From positions 41,027,098 through 41,091,097 of the forward strand of contig CM069449.1 of assembly GCA_035610835.1 (NCBI GenBank): 64,000 nucleotides of DNA. Reading direction: 5' to 3'. Within the stretch, counting starts at the first letter, position 1. The number at the start of each line of letters is the position of its first letter. Positions 23,001 through 35,420 of the stretch are shown here, in pieces. The position numbers and the translations under genes are program-made. Under the pieces are notes generated by a model. That model did no database searches, was not told the origin of the DNA, and saw only the letters and a list, made by a program, of their open reading frames with translations. The stretch comes from Ophiura sarsii (Eukaryota; Echinodermata; Ophiuroidea; Amphilepidida; Ophiuridae).

Positions 23001-24507
23001 TGGCATAAACAGGAACTGTTCGTGTGAGCCTAAATCAAGGAAATAGGAACCGAATCCTCTGATAGGAGCCCTTTATTACCATGTTTACACAATAAATCAT
23101 AAGGCAAAAATTATTTTACAATTAATATGATATATATATATATGTATTCATGATATAATTGCTTTATGTATTATTCGGTATCATATCATACCGCTTTTAT
23201 GTGACGACGCTATGACAACTCACAACTGATGTTGATTGCGACTGAATGCTTTGCATTTTTATGCTTATGTTGTTCTCAACAATGATTAAGCCACAAAGAT
23301 AAAAGTCTGTCTCACATACCCGCACGCAAGTAGGTGGAGTCACATTTACCGTAGGCCTATACTATGCGATGAGCCCATTTTTTTAGTGAGAACAAATTGA
23401 ATTATGAGATATGCTTTCACGACTGGTATTCGTAGGTAAAGAGTTTGACCATCTATAAGTTTATGTCCGACAGCGAAACCATGAAACTGTTAACCTATCA
23501 CAACATTAGACTTTAAAGGATTGTATTCCCACACTATCAGACCTATGTCTGCATTAGCTTAACAACTCATATCATAACTGATATGGGGTGAGATCCAGAA
23601 AGAACATGCTCATTCTAAGTGAAAAACAGCTCAAGAAAGATAATATGAGGTCCACAAAGACAAAGACAAGTGCAACAAGTGTCACAACAGCAAAAAAACC
23701 TGCCAAACATTTGGGAGGTGCTGCTGCAGCTTCTTTGCCTGTTTTAGTATTGCTAGTCATCTTTGAACATAAAAATCTAAATCCACTAACTGATTATATG
23801 ATGTTATGGTTACATCAATTTGAGTAGAATCCTCCATGTATTCTGATTGATAACTTTCTTTTTGAAAACCATTTTAAGCTTAGTAAATCTGATATGAATG
23901 GCACATTTTCAAACTAAGAAGTAAATGGGATGAGCTGCAACAGATGTGTTGATATTTGATAATGTGGTCCAAATAGGTACATAACTGAATTATCCCGAAC
24001 ATAAATATATTATATAATATAAAAGCTGAATGCAAACTGCTTATCCACAAAAATAGCCTGTGTAAGTAAATGTAATAAATATAAGAGGACCTGACGTTTC
24101 GATTCTAACAGAATCTTTATCGAAGGTAAAATGACAGAATACAACATATACACAACATATATATAGACAGAGGAACAATGGGCAGGAAGTAAAGTGACAG
24201 ATGGATGAATGGGGGAAGAAAATTCAAACTTGACAGCTGATGTAACAAAAGGATGTTATAGACAAAAGGGAGATTAAAAAGTAAAAGGCAAATAGGATAT
24301 AAAAAAATGGTGAGTAAAATCCATAATGGTGATTGATGACTACAAATAGATAATAACAATGGATGGAAATGAAAAATGACTCAGGCATAGGCCTAAGGTA
24401 ACAAATAATGGAAATGCACTGGAACAAGTAATAAATATATTATATTAAATCAGATTTGTACTTTCCTTATCAAACTGCACAATTGTTATTTTTCTCTTTA
24501 ATTCAAG
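20076..24507 (+). other. Intron between the first Ig A and Ig B
   Basis: A+T-rich with no exon seen. The stretch 21020-21200 is homologous to sequence downstream of the other three type A exons, showing that introns were copied with the modules. A 79-codon frame at 23588-23827 has no recognisable domain. At 24085-24125 the GACGTTTCGATTCTAACAG segment resembles a Penelope-type terminal signature. Confidence 0.5.
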
Positions 24508-24999
24508 AATTGCCATCCAGTTCTATTGGAGGAGATGGGATAACGCTGGAGTATAAGGTGAGCGGTGCGGATGATTCTACTTACTCAGATGGCCAACTGT
24601 CTCATAAAGTCAACCAGCAGCTTACAGTAGGTCTTACGTATGTGTTCCGATGTACAGTAAAGGATGTCAGCCCTGTAGGTGTCGCTCCGGTTCCAACAGG
24701 TGGTCCCGCAACTGGTGTATGCGGTGTTGGAATGTCAAGTGTTGCACGGGATGTTGTCAACATCAATCTTTATTACGGCTTAAGTACCACCGCAATACCT
24801 GGTGTCGCAGTTGATGATGAACTAGCAACTTACAATGGCAATAATCTGTATGACCTGACTGATACCTGGTCTCGCGAGATTATGGCAGGGGATAATTGTC
24901 CTGCCGACATAATTTGCCGGGCTGATGTTAACCTGAATGGAGTGGCATCTCAATCAACGGATGATACACCCGCCATTGTAGTTCCTATTACTAGAGTCA
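24508..24999 (+). CDS. Gene 2: Ig-like domain exon, type B (full length)
   Basis: Acceptor TTTAATTCAAG and donor GTAAGT, phase 1 on both edges, 164 codons. It reads LPSSSIGGDGITLEYKVSG, then TYVFRCTVKDVSPVG, GVCGVGMSSVARDVVNINLY, YDLTDTWSREIMAG, CPADIICRADV and AIVVPITRVS. Two halves are encoded in one exon: a first Cys strand (FRC) and a second (IICRAD). It pairs with the preceding type A exon to form an A-B module. Assignment to the Ig fold is plausible but weaker than for type A, and it could also be another beta-sandwich. Confidence 0.82.
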
Positions 25000-25076
25000 G
25001 TAAGTATATCGTATACAATAGAGAAAGCATAAATAAAACAAAGACAAATTTAGATGAATGACATTTCAGACCAATG

Positions 25077-25437
25077 TATGCACTTATCAATTGCATCCCC
25101 CGCCCCGACGTCCCGGGTACAGTCGGGCGGGGCACCATTTATTGTTCCGGCTATTGCTCCGGTGTATACATTTTGTGTACCTAAGCGTACGTCCCCGCTA
25201 TGTATGTGCACACCCGACTACGGCCCGGAGTGTACATGTGTACCCTATCGTACGCCCCCGCTACACTGCCCGGCTTATTTTTCAATGATGTACGTCCCGG
25301 CTAGCGGGGGCACGTTTTGTACGTCCCCGCTACGCTACACGCCCCCGCATAGCCTGGCAACGTTTTCTGTACGATTGCGTATGGTCCCCGCCATGCCCTG
25401 GGTCCCCCAGGTCCGGGATGCAAATGATAAGTGCATA
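25077..25437. mobile_element. GC-rich short TIR element
   Basis: The ends TATGCACTTATCAATTGCAT and the complementary ATGCAAATGATAAGTGCATA enclose about 315 bp that is far more GC-rich than its surroundings, with repeated CGTACGTCCCCGCTA-like motifs. No transposase is encoded. It looks like a MITE in the intron after Ig B. Confidence 0.65.
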
Positions 25438-25489
25438 ATATATTAATGTTTAGTAATTTTGACATTAAAAGTCAACAGTTTGTGCTTGC

Positions 25490-25898
25490 TCACTGGGGGC
25501 CATGGCTCCCCCATGCTACGGACACCCATACCCCTGTGGTGCTGCCACTGCTGGAAAAGCTTGTGTAACATTTTTCAATTGATTTTACTGTAATATTTAG
25601 TAATGTCTTTGTCCATGTATGGCAATCCTGGTGGCCGCTTGAGCCATTTGTCCTTACATCCCTTTGATTTCCGTTTAAAGTCAAGTACCTCAGAACTGAT
25701 CCATGGTTCGGATTGGTGTGGCTTTTTGGTGCCTAGCAGGGACTCTGAAGTATTATTGAAGGCAGTTTTGATGTCTTCCCATGCCGGACGTGGACAAACA
25801 ATTGTTTTTGTGGTCTTAGTGCCTTTCATTGTGCCGTGTTCTTTAAGTGTTAATATACTCATCACAAAACGTATCGAAACACTTAACAAATGAGCCAA
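25490..25898 (-). mobile_element. Non-LTR retrotransposon (LINE) fragment
   Basis: The minus strand encodes WEDIKTAFNNTSESLLG, then KKPHQSEPWISSEVLDFKRK, the linker typically found between the endonuclease and reverse transcriptase of LINE polyproteins. Both ends are truncated, so no active domain remains. Confidence 0.6.
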
Positions 25899-26060
25899 TA
25901 ATTAACGGCCCGAAAGGGTATGGATTAATTGAAGTAAATAACTCAGTGCATAATTTTGTTCTGCATACTTTGACACATCGATTGTTGAGATACAATGTTG
26001 CGGAGGGGAGTTATTGTTATTTCAATGGCCGTAGGTCTAGTTTCAAAAGTGACAATCATC
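25855..26060 (+). mobile_element. Half copy of the AACTGCTCAC palindromic element
   Basis: ATCGAAACACTTA, AACGGCCCGAAAGGGTATG, AATTTTGTTCTGCATACTTTG and GTTATTTCAATGGCCGTAGG match one arm of the 50292-50757 element with many substitutions. The second arm is missing. Confidence 0.6.
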
Positions 26061-26399
26061 CCTATAGAAGCATTTTTGTACACGTGTGTAAAGCATAAAC
26101 CTGATCATTCTCTATAACTATTATTTGGCTTTTAATCAAATTTTAGTAAAACCCAAAATGTTAAAAGCTAATCCACGGGATGGTCGAATTATCAGGCCAT
26201 TCTTCAATGTAGTTGCTTCCATATTTAGCTGCGATGTCTCTTTTCAGGTTTTCCCCTTGGATTCAGCTTTTTATTTTTACTCATAATTACTTTTAGTTCG
26301 GATTTATTATATTCAGTCATTAATTTTAAAATTTCGTATCCAACATTCATGTGCCTTTCCAAGTTTATAACCTGTTTCATTGATTGCCATCTCTGAATC

Positions 26400-26626
26400 A
26401 GCTAGCCAACAATTATATGAGTTATGTTATCCTGTGGTTTGCCTTTAAAATACTGGGTTCTACTAACATTGATATCACATTACGACGCAATGGTCGAATT
26501 CAAAATTTTAATGAAAGCCAAATATGTGGCCTTTTTAGCACTATCATTGGTTTTGAATATGCAGGAGGCCTGCAATTTTCATGGCGCTTTTGCGAAAAAA
26601 ATACCTGTTCTTTCTGACTCACCCTG
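26400..26626 (-). mobile_element. One end of a CAGGGTGAGTCA element
   Basis: It ends TTCTGACTCACCCTG followed by TA. The interior, including a CATTACGACGCAATGG segment, is the reverse complement of 45809-46140 but diverged. It is a solo end of a mariner-like MITE family. Confidence 0.55.
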
Positions 26627-27201
26627 TAGATACCCATGCCTACACATTTTTGAAAAATGTCTACTGCGTGCAATTCTGGGACTCTACCGACTGAGTTATA
26701 CGGGTCAGCATGGTCAGGCTCCAAAAGAATTTTTCTCGCCTGGCAGAGCGTGATACGAGATTGACCAGGCCGCCGCGCGGTACAAGATTGTAGAAGTACA
26801 AGATCTACGGTTTTTGTAGTTTAAAGATACATGATGCAAGAATTTGTAAGAATTATGCCTTGGGAATTTTTTATTTTATTTTTATTGAACACTTTGTAGC
26901 CGATGTGAGATCAAAATACACACAATTCGTCTGTCTATTCGTCTGTTATTCACCGTATTCTTCCTTTGGGAGAATCAGTAATTTGGTGCGAAAAATAACA
27001 ATGAGGGGAATTGGATGAAAAAAGGTGAAACAGAGTAGTGGGAGATGTTTTGGAGGGAAAGGTTACATAGGGTAAGGTTACAGTAACTGTTCAGTAACAC
27101 TTGGAAAAGGATTTGGACAAAGCACCTGTAGAACGGGGGAATAATCATGATTTTCTGGAAGAAAAGACCTGCATACACATCTTTTTATTTTCTACTTTCA
27201 G

Positions 27202-27582
27202 CTAGTGGTCCAACTGTTCCGATGCTTATGATGAATCCAGATATAGACAATGACGGCGATGGGACCGATGATGTGGCGATACTTCTTGAAAATACAGAAT
27301 ATACATTTGATTGCACAGCATCGGCTGATCCTGACGCTACATTTGTATGGACACTCTATGGTGAGAATGGTGCTACTTTACACGGTCCTGTCACCATAGA
27401 CTCAACAGAAGACAACGCTAACTGCATGGTTGATTCAAAGACAGTGAGTTATACTCTGACGAGTACTTTGGTTACCCGGGCAGGTCTCCAGTGCGGAAAA
27501 CTAGAGTGTGTGGTTTCGAACCCTGTGCCATCGGTCCCGGATGGAGCCACGGATACTGCCATAATTACCTTTCAGATATGGC
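27202..27582 (+). CDS. Gene 2: Ig-like domain exon, type A (second)
   Basis: Acceptor TTTCTACTTTCAG and donor GTAAGT, phase 1 at both ends, 127 codons. It reads SGPTVPMLMMNPDIDNDGDG, YTFDCTASADPDATFVWTLY, TLVTRAGLQCGKLECVVSN and ITFQIW. It is very close to the exons at 144 and 46414, including the flanking intron (for example GTCTGTTATTCACC upstream), so these arose by recent duplication. The frame is fully open. It directly precedes the lectin exons, so the lectin domain separates it from its partner type B exon at 44467. Confidence 0.87.
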
Positions 27583-30415
27583 GTAAGTGATACATTTTTT
27601 GTCGTGTTATGTTAAATTTGAAGTTTGTGTGTCTCACAAATTAAACCCTATAGAATGTTTGCACATTTTTGCCAATGCAATACTTTTTCATATGTTTATA
27701 TCGCATTGCATACCAATGGAAAGCTGTTGTGGTCATCTTTCCAATTATACCACGTTTGTTGCAATTACATGTCTAAGGGTGTTCCTATGGCTAGCAAAAA
27801 AATCTTGATATTCGAGTATAAGGTAGAGCTGGTTGAATACAACAAAAAGTCTTTTACTGGAGGTGAATCGGGTGCACGGTTCTACAGATTATAACAATTT
27901 GAAGTCATTTTGAATTCTTTTGTTTGTATTCTTTTTCGGCCAACAGAGGGCAGTCTATTTTCTTTTGTTTTTTATTGGGTTTTTTGACTCCCTAGGTAAA
28001 AATGTCTATGACAATTATTTAGTTTTTTGTTTTTGCTCTAAATTTGTATTAAAAACTCCAGTAGATTCCCGCAGCACAGGAAATAAGGAGAGTTGTATAA
28101 CCAACATATTCAGCAAGTGGCAATATATTTAGGAAAGTGCATGAACTTGAAAAAATTAATTAAGTTCATTAATTAGCGTCATTTTTAAATGACCAAAAGC
28201 TTCCTTAGATAATTATGTATAATTATTTATTTAGATGCCTTACGGCCTCCCGCAGCACAGAAAATCATTTAAAATCTAAAAAAACCAAGCTCCCAAAATT
28301 TCAGCTTTGTAGCATTTATACTTTTCTTGTAAAATTAATTAAACATTTTTGCATAGATGAATTATTTTGCTAGGGGGTCAAAAAAAACAATAAGAAACAA
28401 AAGAAATGAACGTTTCAATTATGCTTTATTTTTGACAATAACATTGTCATATCTAGAAAACCGTACCTCCGATCATGCTAAAATTTTAGATTATTGTTCA
28501 AATATCAAATAAAAAATTAACCATAGGAACAACCTTAAGTGCTCGGCGACTTGCCTGAGAATATGGGGAGAAGTTTGTTGTCAAAAACAATAGAGCATCA
28601 CTCTATACACTATTGTTGTCAATGAAAGTTGTAACACTTCATTGAATATACTACAGAGTTGTTCTTTTGAGTACATGATAGTTGTGTTTGGCACATAAGC
28701 ACCATGTTTTACACTTCTGAGTATTAAATTTAATGCAGACTAATATTGATTCTGGAATAGGATTGGTATTCAATGTATAAACGCATAGACTACAGAGTAC
28801 ATGAATGGTATGCATATGCTGTATGTTCACATGCTCCTTGTTGGGTAATATCCATTTACTTTTCTAATAGATCGTGCATGCAATTGAAACATTTTAACAC
28901 ATTTATCTATACATAAATATTTGTTGAAAGTAAATATAAAATTAACTGTTAAAAGCTGTTGAAATTTGCCAATCCTATTCTAGTATCACAAACAAAACAA
29001 AATATAGGTATTGTTGGTCTGCACTGACATAACTTAAATAAATAAACGGTTTTAGCACACCCTACAGGATTTTTGAACAATGTCCTTCTTAGCACTATCA
29101 ATATCAATATTGTACTTGTTAAAACACCCAACCCCCCCCCCCAAAAAAAAATGGGGGAAATGAAAAAAAATGAAAAAAGAAAGAAAAAAATCATTTTCAG
29201 CATTCAAGTATTACAATGTAATCTTGAAATAACAAGGCCAAATAAAAGGTAATTCTTAATGTTTTTTGAAGGAGAAAATTGGTTAACAATTTCAGCCAAT
29301 ATAAGCTCGACAATTATTCGTGTAGGCCTACATTCTTAGATTGCGCATGCTTTCCGAAACATGTTCAAGATGGTATTATTATGAAATCATTTGGAGGAAT
29401 GGCGGGCACCCACCCCCCACGCCACCCCCGCCCCCGTTAAGTCCAAACAATGAGATGCCATGGCTTTTGCAATTAATGGTTTGTTAGTATTATAAACATA
29501 TTGTTTTGCCGTGATTAGCAAATGTTATCAAAATCTACACATTTCACTGCAGTTTTCCATTTAAAACATTTACGTTTTCATATTAGATTCGAAGAATCTT
29601 TTTGACTGTTTATCAACAGTCTGATAGTTCGGAGGCCACTTAGCGGTGAACAATAGCGTTATATTTGTACGGATTGTGGGCTTTGTGCATAGGAGGAACA
29701 ACTTTCGAGGAAATCTTTTTCAACTAACTAACTAAAAAACTGTGATTTTCTTTTTATTTAACAGACTAGATGAAGTTTTTGCATTATGTGGCTCTAGAAA
29801 CAGAATTGATAAACAGTTTAAATCGATCCTGTTGCTGACCACAATGTCATATGCATTTTTTCCGTCGTCAAAATCAAAGTTTTTGTTTTTTTGCTATAAA
29901 TTAAAATACTATTAAAACAATGCAAATATGTATTAACATGGTGCTAACCCTATTAAAACAATGGAAATATGTTCAATTCTTGTTTGTCTAACAATTGTCT
30001 CTTTTAAATTATCATTTCATTTAACAGGGTATACACCATGGAGTGACAGATTTCAAATGGCGGCCATTTTGAAAACAATAAATAATAAATAAAAAGCCCC
30101 CTTCCTCCTATTTTTGAAAAAAACCCGGACGTGATTTTTTTTTTATTTGGCCTTAATGTTCATGTAAATTATCTTCAAAATCACGTCGTGGTGTTTTTAA
30201 TCATATTATTGTAAACAGTCTAATTTATACAAAAATATATCACAAATAAACAATAAACGATTAATGTAAATATTATTCATTTACTGTATACATACGATAC
30301 GAAATTGTTGTTTTATAATTCAATTTTATATGACATTATGCTCTTACGAGCTGACTATTTAGGAGCATTAAATATATTTTGTACTCGTCCCGAATGGGAC
30401 ATTTATTATCCGCAG
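27583..30415 (+). other. Intron between Ig A and the lectin domain
   Basis: 27660-28690 is homologous to the post-type-A introns elsewhere. The remainder is A+T-rich, with a poly(C)/poly(A) stretch near 29130-29150. No exon seen. Confidence 0.5.
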
Positions 30416-30571
30416 TTGCAGGATGTAAGCAAAACTGGAACCTATACGACAATTGTTGTTACTATGTATCAGATTCCATACGCACTTATGAAGAAGCAAA
30501 TACAGATTGTGTTAATAAAGGTTCATCTCTTACAACTATATATAATGAGGATGAAAACGATTTCATAGCAG
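30416..30571 (+). CDS. Gene 2: C-type lectin domain, exon 1
   Basis: The acceptor TTATCCGCAG (or an in-frame alternative ending at 30421) opens in phase 1, and the donor GCAG/GTAGGA leaves in phase 1. The exon encodes about 52 residues: AGCKQNWNLYDNCCYYVSD, TYEEANTDCVNKGSSLTTI and YNEDENDFIAG. The paired Cys, the Trp, the YxxA...C helix and the SSLxxIxNxxEN-type strand are the canonical N-terminal half of a long-form C-type lectin domain. The exon is followed by an intron that has taken up a LINE. Confidence 0.9.
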
Positions 30572-30987
30572 GTAGGACACGTTTCATTAATATATTTTCA
30601 TTGTACATTACTCGTCAGAGACTTTCAGCAGAAAGGTCATTGATCCATTTTGGCGTGATGCGTGGTAAACTTTTACTTCCGGTGTCAAAGCTATCGTTGA
30701 AAGTGGATCATGCAATGACTTATTATCTGTTACAAACTCTTGTCTCCTCATCTCTTAGTACTAATTATCTGACCACTTTAGTCGTGTTCGCATCTCTACC
30801 AAGGATCATCAGCTCATCCCAGCTAATACATGTAAAATCATTCCACCTAGCTGCATGATACGAAATAGCCGACCATATTTATGACATTTACGTTAAGACT
30901 CTTCTTATTCATGTTAATAGTATGATATTGGCCATTAGTCACATACGATAGCGACAAAACCGAGGAGCATTACTTTGGGTACATCTC

Positions 30988-32510
30988 ATGCTTGCTCACC
31001 GAGCAAACCTTGTTGCGAGCTATATTCATCTAGAAGCTGATCTGCAAGCTACGTACTCGCGTCGAAGAGAGAAAATTATCCATGAAACGGCGATCGAGAT
31101 CTCACAACATCATAAGGCAGGACGTAGTCAAGCCGTCTGGAGAGCCATTGACAAAATCACAGGACGAAAAAAGCGCCCCAATGCCATTGTTGCTTCAAAA
31201 TCCATCGAAGCTAGGTTGGTTAAAACAGCTAACTATTTTCATGGACTCCTCAACGTACCCCCTGTTGATCTGGATCTTACTCCTCTAGACTCACTGCCAC
31301 ACGCACCCGACGTGAACACGGGTCCAATCACACTGGAAGAACTCCAGACATCTGCTCGACTACCACCTTCTGACAAGTCAGCCGGTCCTGACGAGCTACC
31401 ATCTGATATTGTTGGCGTACTTCCACTCCTGACCTGTGTTCTTCCCATCATGAATGACATGCTCGCCGGCGAGGAACCTCCACAGATATGGCGACGCTCC
31501 ACCATCGTCGCCATCCCAAAGGAAAGCAGCACACTTCTGATCAACCTGCGTGGACTTAGCCTCATGTGCGTTGGCTGTGATTGTCATGGACTAACAGTAT
31601 GCATACATCGCTCTCCACTGAGGACGGTTACACTGTGAGAAGGCGTATGTCGGCACGTCATGTTGCCGTCAGAATCCCTGCTCTTGCATATGCAGACGAC
31701 GCCACACTGATGTCCGACAACGGAGAGGCTGCCCAGCGCCAACTGCACCTTTTCGAGACAGCATCAGCAAATGTCGGCCTTCGTCTAAACGCCTCTATAA
31801 CCAAGGTCATTTTTGTTGGCGACACTCCACACACGGACATCCATACCACATCAGGTATCACCCTTGCGGTATGCGACGACTTCTGCTATTTGGGATGCAA
31901 TGTGGCAGAGAACACCGGTGCTTTCCAACGACGACGACAGATTGCATGGGTCGCAGCACGAAAACTCACAGCTGTGTGGAACAGTTCAGCCAGCGACGGC
32001 GCCAAAATGCAGCTGTTCAAGTCTACGGTGGAATCTGTACTCTTATACAGTTGCGAAGCTTTGGCAATTACAGAAACATTGGGCAGTCGCATTGATGCAT
32101 CTCATCGTGCCCTGATGCGCTACTGTCTTGGCGTACACTACCCGGAGCGGCTCTCAAACGACAACCTATATGCCCGCGCACTGATTGAGCCCGCGACTCT
32201 GACACTGACCCGTAATAGACTTCGTCTGGTGGGCCATGCCCTCCAGGGACCAGAACTGCCACTCGCCGCGTTCCTGCACCCCAAAAAACAGGTAACTGAA
32301 CTCTACCGCCTCGGTGACGCACTACGCCGTACATATCAAGCGCAGCTCCAAGACGACTTGAGCGCCATAGGCTTACAACCTAATGCGGCCGTTGATGCCG
32401 CCCAAAACCGAACTGAGTGGCAGCGGCGTGTGAAGACACTGAAATAACAATAGACACAACGCCTCGTGTCTCTTAAAAATTAAAGACACGAGCAGCGTCC
32501 AATTGATGAT
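30988..32510 (+). mobile_element. LINE (non-LTR) retrotransposon, internally deleted
   Basis: The first block (30988-31560) encodes YSRRREKIIHETAIEISQHH, VWRAIDKITGRK, PITLEELQTSARLPPSDKSA and GPDELPSDIVG, the start of a LINE reverse transcriptase. After a junction near 31560-31600 the frame changes and resumes at IPALAYADDATLMSD, the catalytic YADD box, then continues through a thumb region to WQRRVKTLK at 32447. The stretch between, which should hold the earlier catalytic motifs, is missing. The 3' end carries a hairpin GACACGAG...  and a short TGATGATGATG tail near 32505, as in RTE-like elements. It is 5'-truncated, inactive, and sits in the first lectin intron. Confidence 0.8.
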
Positions 32511-33103
32511 GATGTAGGGTAAAGCTTATAAAAGTGCCACGTTAAGCCAAATCGGCTTTAGAAAAGAAGAAAAAATAATTTGATGAAAGTCGCCATATTG
32601 ATCGAGGCTATGACGAAACAGTTACGAGATTTACACATCTCTCTTTCATGTATTTCGATAGATGCATTGAAATCCTGCGTGCAGCGATATGTTGCTGATG
32701 GGGCGTTTTAGTAACGATGACGTCACAATATTGGGTATAATAATATATAATTGCTCACCTCTAATAGTTGACAATGGTGCCCAAGTAGTTTCAAGAGTAC
32801 GTCACATAACTATTAGCCAATCAGAATGCTGAGACTTCCTGCGTGCCTGTTTTGGAACGGTTTTGTAGGGAAATTGGCACATATTAAATCAACATAATCT
32901 TCTGTTATTATTAAGAGTTGATAAATAAAACGAACAGGGAACACATATATAAACCTTAGTTGGCCAACAGTTAACGTCTGGTGTTTCAACGTGTGAAGTT
33001 CTTTAAGAAACGGGCACAATTAACCCGGGACAATTAACTACGCAACGCAAAGCCAAGGTAAATTTAAGCAAGTAAGCTTACTTTACGCTTACTTTACGCT
33101 ACC

Positions 33104-33134
<31 letters not shown>

Positions 33135-33370
33135 TAATTCAACGCTACGCTAGCATCTTCACAACGCTACCATCGTCACAAATATACATTAGATAATTAT
33201 TTCTCTACATATAATGCTTGGTTTCATGAATAGCACTGTTCTCCTTTAATTATTGTAACTGCACACGCATAGTGTTTTGATTTGACGGCAGAGTTGACGG
33301 CAACGGCCCGGTTGTTGGCACGGGTTATTTATTATTTTTATAATAGTAATTTCCGTTTTGTTGTCAATAG

Positions 33371-33450
33371 ATCTGGTTCAAGGCAGAGCATGGATCGGCT
33401 TGAATGATTTAAATAACGAAGGTGAATTTTCCTGGATTGACGGATCGAAT
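33371..33450 (+). CDS. Gene 2: C-type lectin domain, exon 2
   Basis: The acceptor TTGTTGTCAATAG opens in phase 1, and the donor AAT/GTAAGG leaves in phase 0. The short exon encodes DLVQGRAWIGLNDLNNEG and EFSWIDGSN, containing the WIGL hallmark and the FxWxDG strand of C-type lectin domains. It fits exactly between exon 1 (phase-1 donor) and exon 3 (phase-0 acceptor). Confidence 0.9.
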
Positions 33451-33640
33451 GTAAGGTTAAATGAGATAATCTCAGAAATAATAAAGAATCCTATTCTCCT
33501 GAATATATACCTCTTCGGCTGAATAAATGCATGTGGTCCCCCAGGGCCCGTACAGGATGTGACCGGCAGCAATACAAGATATTTAACTTTTGGCCCATTG
33601 CTAACACAATCAGACCATCAAACCTACCGACATATACATG

Positions 33641-33752
33641 CTAAAGGTGCGTTCATACTCCAGTCGTTACGGTGTGCCAGTTAAAGCAATGTCAACTTGT
33701 TTGCGTCGAAGTCGGCCCATACGCAACAACGGGAGTATGAGAGCGCCTTTAG
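33641..33752. mobile_element. 112-bp hairpin MITE
   Basis: The ends CTAAAGGTGCGTTCATACTC and GAGTATGAGAGCGCCTTTAG are inverted with a few mismatches. There is no coding capacity, and target duplication is not clear. Confidence 0.6.
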
Positions 33753-34693
33753 GAGATGGTTTATGGGGTTGAGGTAATTTGGTTACTTGTAAATATAAGT
33801 CACGGGATGGAGCACATGACAATTGCCCAAAATTGTAAGAATACATTTAGGAGTAAACATAATGAATGCATAGGCCTATTTTATTTTATAATAATATTCT
33901 GACCTTTTAGACCATAAATGTATAGCCCTGTAGCACACGGGCGTACCGCTATCCGTCACACATCTTAATGCTCTATTCTTGTAGCATGTATTCTTGTATA
34001 CTTAAAACATTAACCACCGTACCCCAAGCCATATATCGTGGCTAAACTACATATTTAATACTTTCATTTCCTTGGCCATCCCGAGGCTTAAACCACATTA
34101 CGTACCCAAAACCATCACTCGTCATAGCCCTTCCGTGGCTCATACCATATTACCTCATTCACACCCTACTCCCACCCCACGGTTTATTCTTATCAGAAAC
34201 CATAATATCCAACTACACCATGGCCCTCCTATGGGTTATACCACATAACTTGTAACCGCCTACCTCCCAAATCATCTTAATTCACTAACCCTCAAACCAA
34301 CAAAGGGTGTTGAGTAGGGACAATTTGTCCAATTTTACACATTGTTAAAAGAGAGATAATGTAGCGATTAGAATCTGTGGAATTTACTCTTTCAGAAGGT
34401 TTTTGTTTGATCGCAATCGGGTATGTAGTTCTCGAGATATGACCGATGTACTTAGGAAGTCAATTCAAAATAGTATGGTAAAAATACGTCATTTCCTATA
34501 CGTTTATGGGGGCACAGCATTAAATAAGTGTCCCATTGGATTACACGTAAAAAAGTCTAAAAAAGTCTCGAATACTTCATTCTAATAAATAAATATTAGA
34601 ATGAAGCATTCTAATAAATAAATATTAAAATATCATAAAATCGACAAGATGTGTTATTTCTTCCAATTAGATTTTACGATAATGATCATTTAA
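33753..34693 (+). other. Intron stretch within the lectin domain
   Basis: No exon seen. It includes a cytosine-rich low-complexity part (34010-34290) and an imperfect direct and inverted repeat of ATTCTAATAAATAAATATTA at 34578-34630. Confidence 0.45.
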
Positions 34694-35020
34694 ACAGCGC
34701 CACCCCTATTTTCAGTCCAAACGCTCGCCTTCTGACCGCCTCCGAGCATGCGATAAATTTTCTGTAAAATCAAAAGTCAAAATGTTGCGATATCTTGATC
34801 AAAGTACATTTTTTTAATTTATTTATTCACGGTATAAAAATAGCCAGCAGGCAGCATAAGCTGAAAAAGCCGGATGAGATTATAATAACGTTACCCTCTT
34901 GCTAATATATATGAGTCCCAAAGGACCCAACTTAATCACAAAATTGTGTTTGCCGGAACCTACTATCATTACATAAAACGAGACTGAGTTAGTGTTGTGC
35001 GCCCTCTTATAATAGGCCAA
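34694..35020. repeat. Dispersed repeat, longer copy
   Basis: Shares CAGCGCC, CTGACCGCCTCCGAGCA, AAAGGACCC, CCGGAACCTACTATCATTAC, AAAACGAG and GTTAGTGTTGTGCGCCC with 10147-10625. It is non-coding. Confidence 0.6.
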
Positions 35021-35130
35021 ATGAATAGCACTTCGGCTATATGTTGCTGTTTTTCATCCGTTTTCGTCACACTAAATCGAGCCTTCACTGCATCTCCAGA
35101 GAAGTAAAAACATTACTCAGATCAATTTAC

Positions 35131-35180
35131 ACGGCACGGCACGGCACGACACGGCACGGCACGGCACGGCACGGCACGAC
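35131..35180. repeat. ACGGC pentamer microsatellite
   Basis: About ten CACGG/CACGA units in a row. Confidence 0.9.
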
Positions 35181-35420
35181 CAAGGGCGCATCCCGTTTTC
35201 ACAAGTGTGGGGGACACTAGTGGCGGCTCATTGGTGTTTATGAGTGTGAGGGGGGATGTAACCACCTCAGAATTAAGAACATTTTGAAAATATGCAACGA
35301 AAATTCTGCAATTTGGTGCATACTTTTAAGGGAAGACATCAAAATCGACCGCCCGTTGACCGCCGGTTACGGTCGGTTCCGCCCGGTTCTTTCAGGTCAA
35401 ATGTTTTACTGGTATATGAA

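Noticed and set aside
23588..23827. Lys/Thr-rich 79-codon frame in an intron
   Set aside because: No domain, no splice signals in a fitting phase, and low-complexity composition.
25054..25446. 130-codon Pro/Cys-rich frame
   Set aside because: It is produced by the GC-rich TIR element and spans its ends; no domain or splice support.
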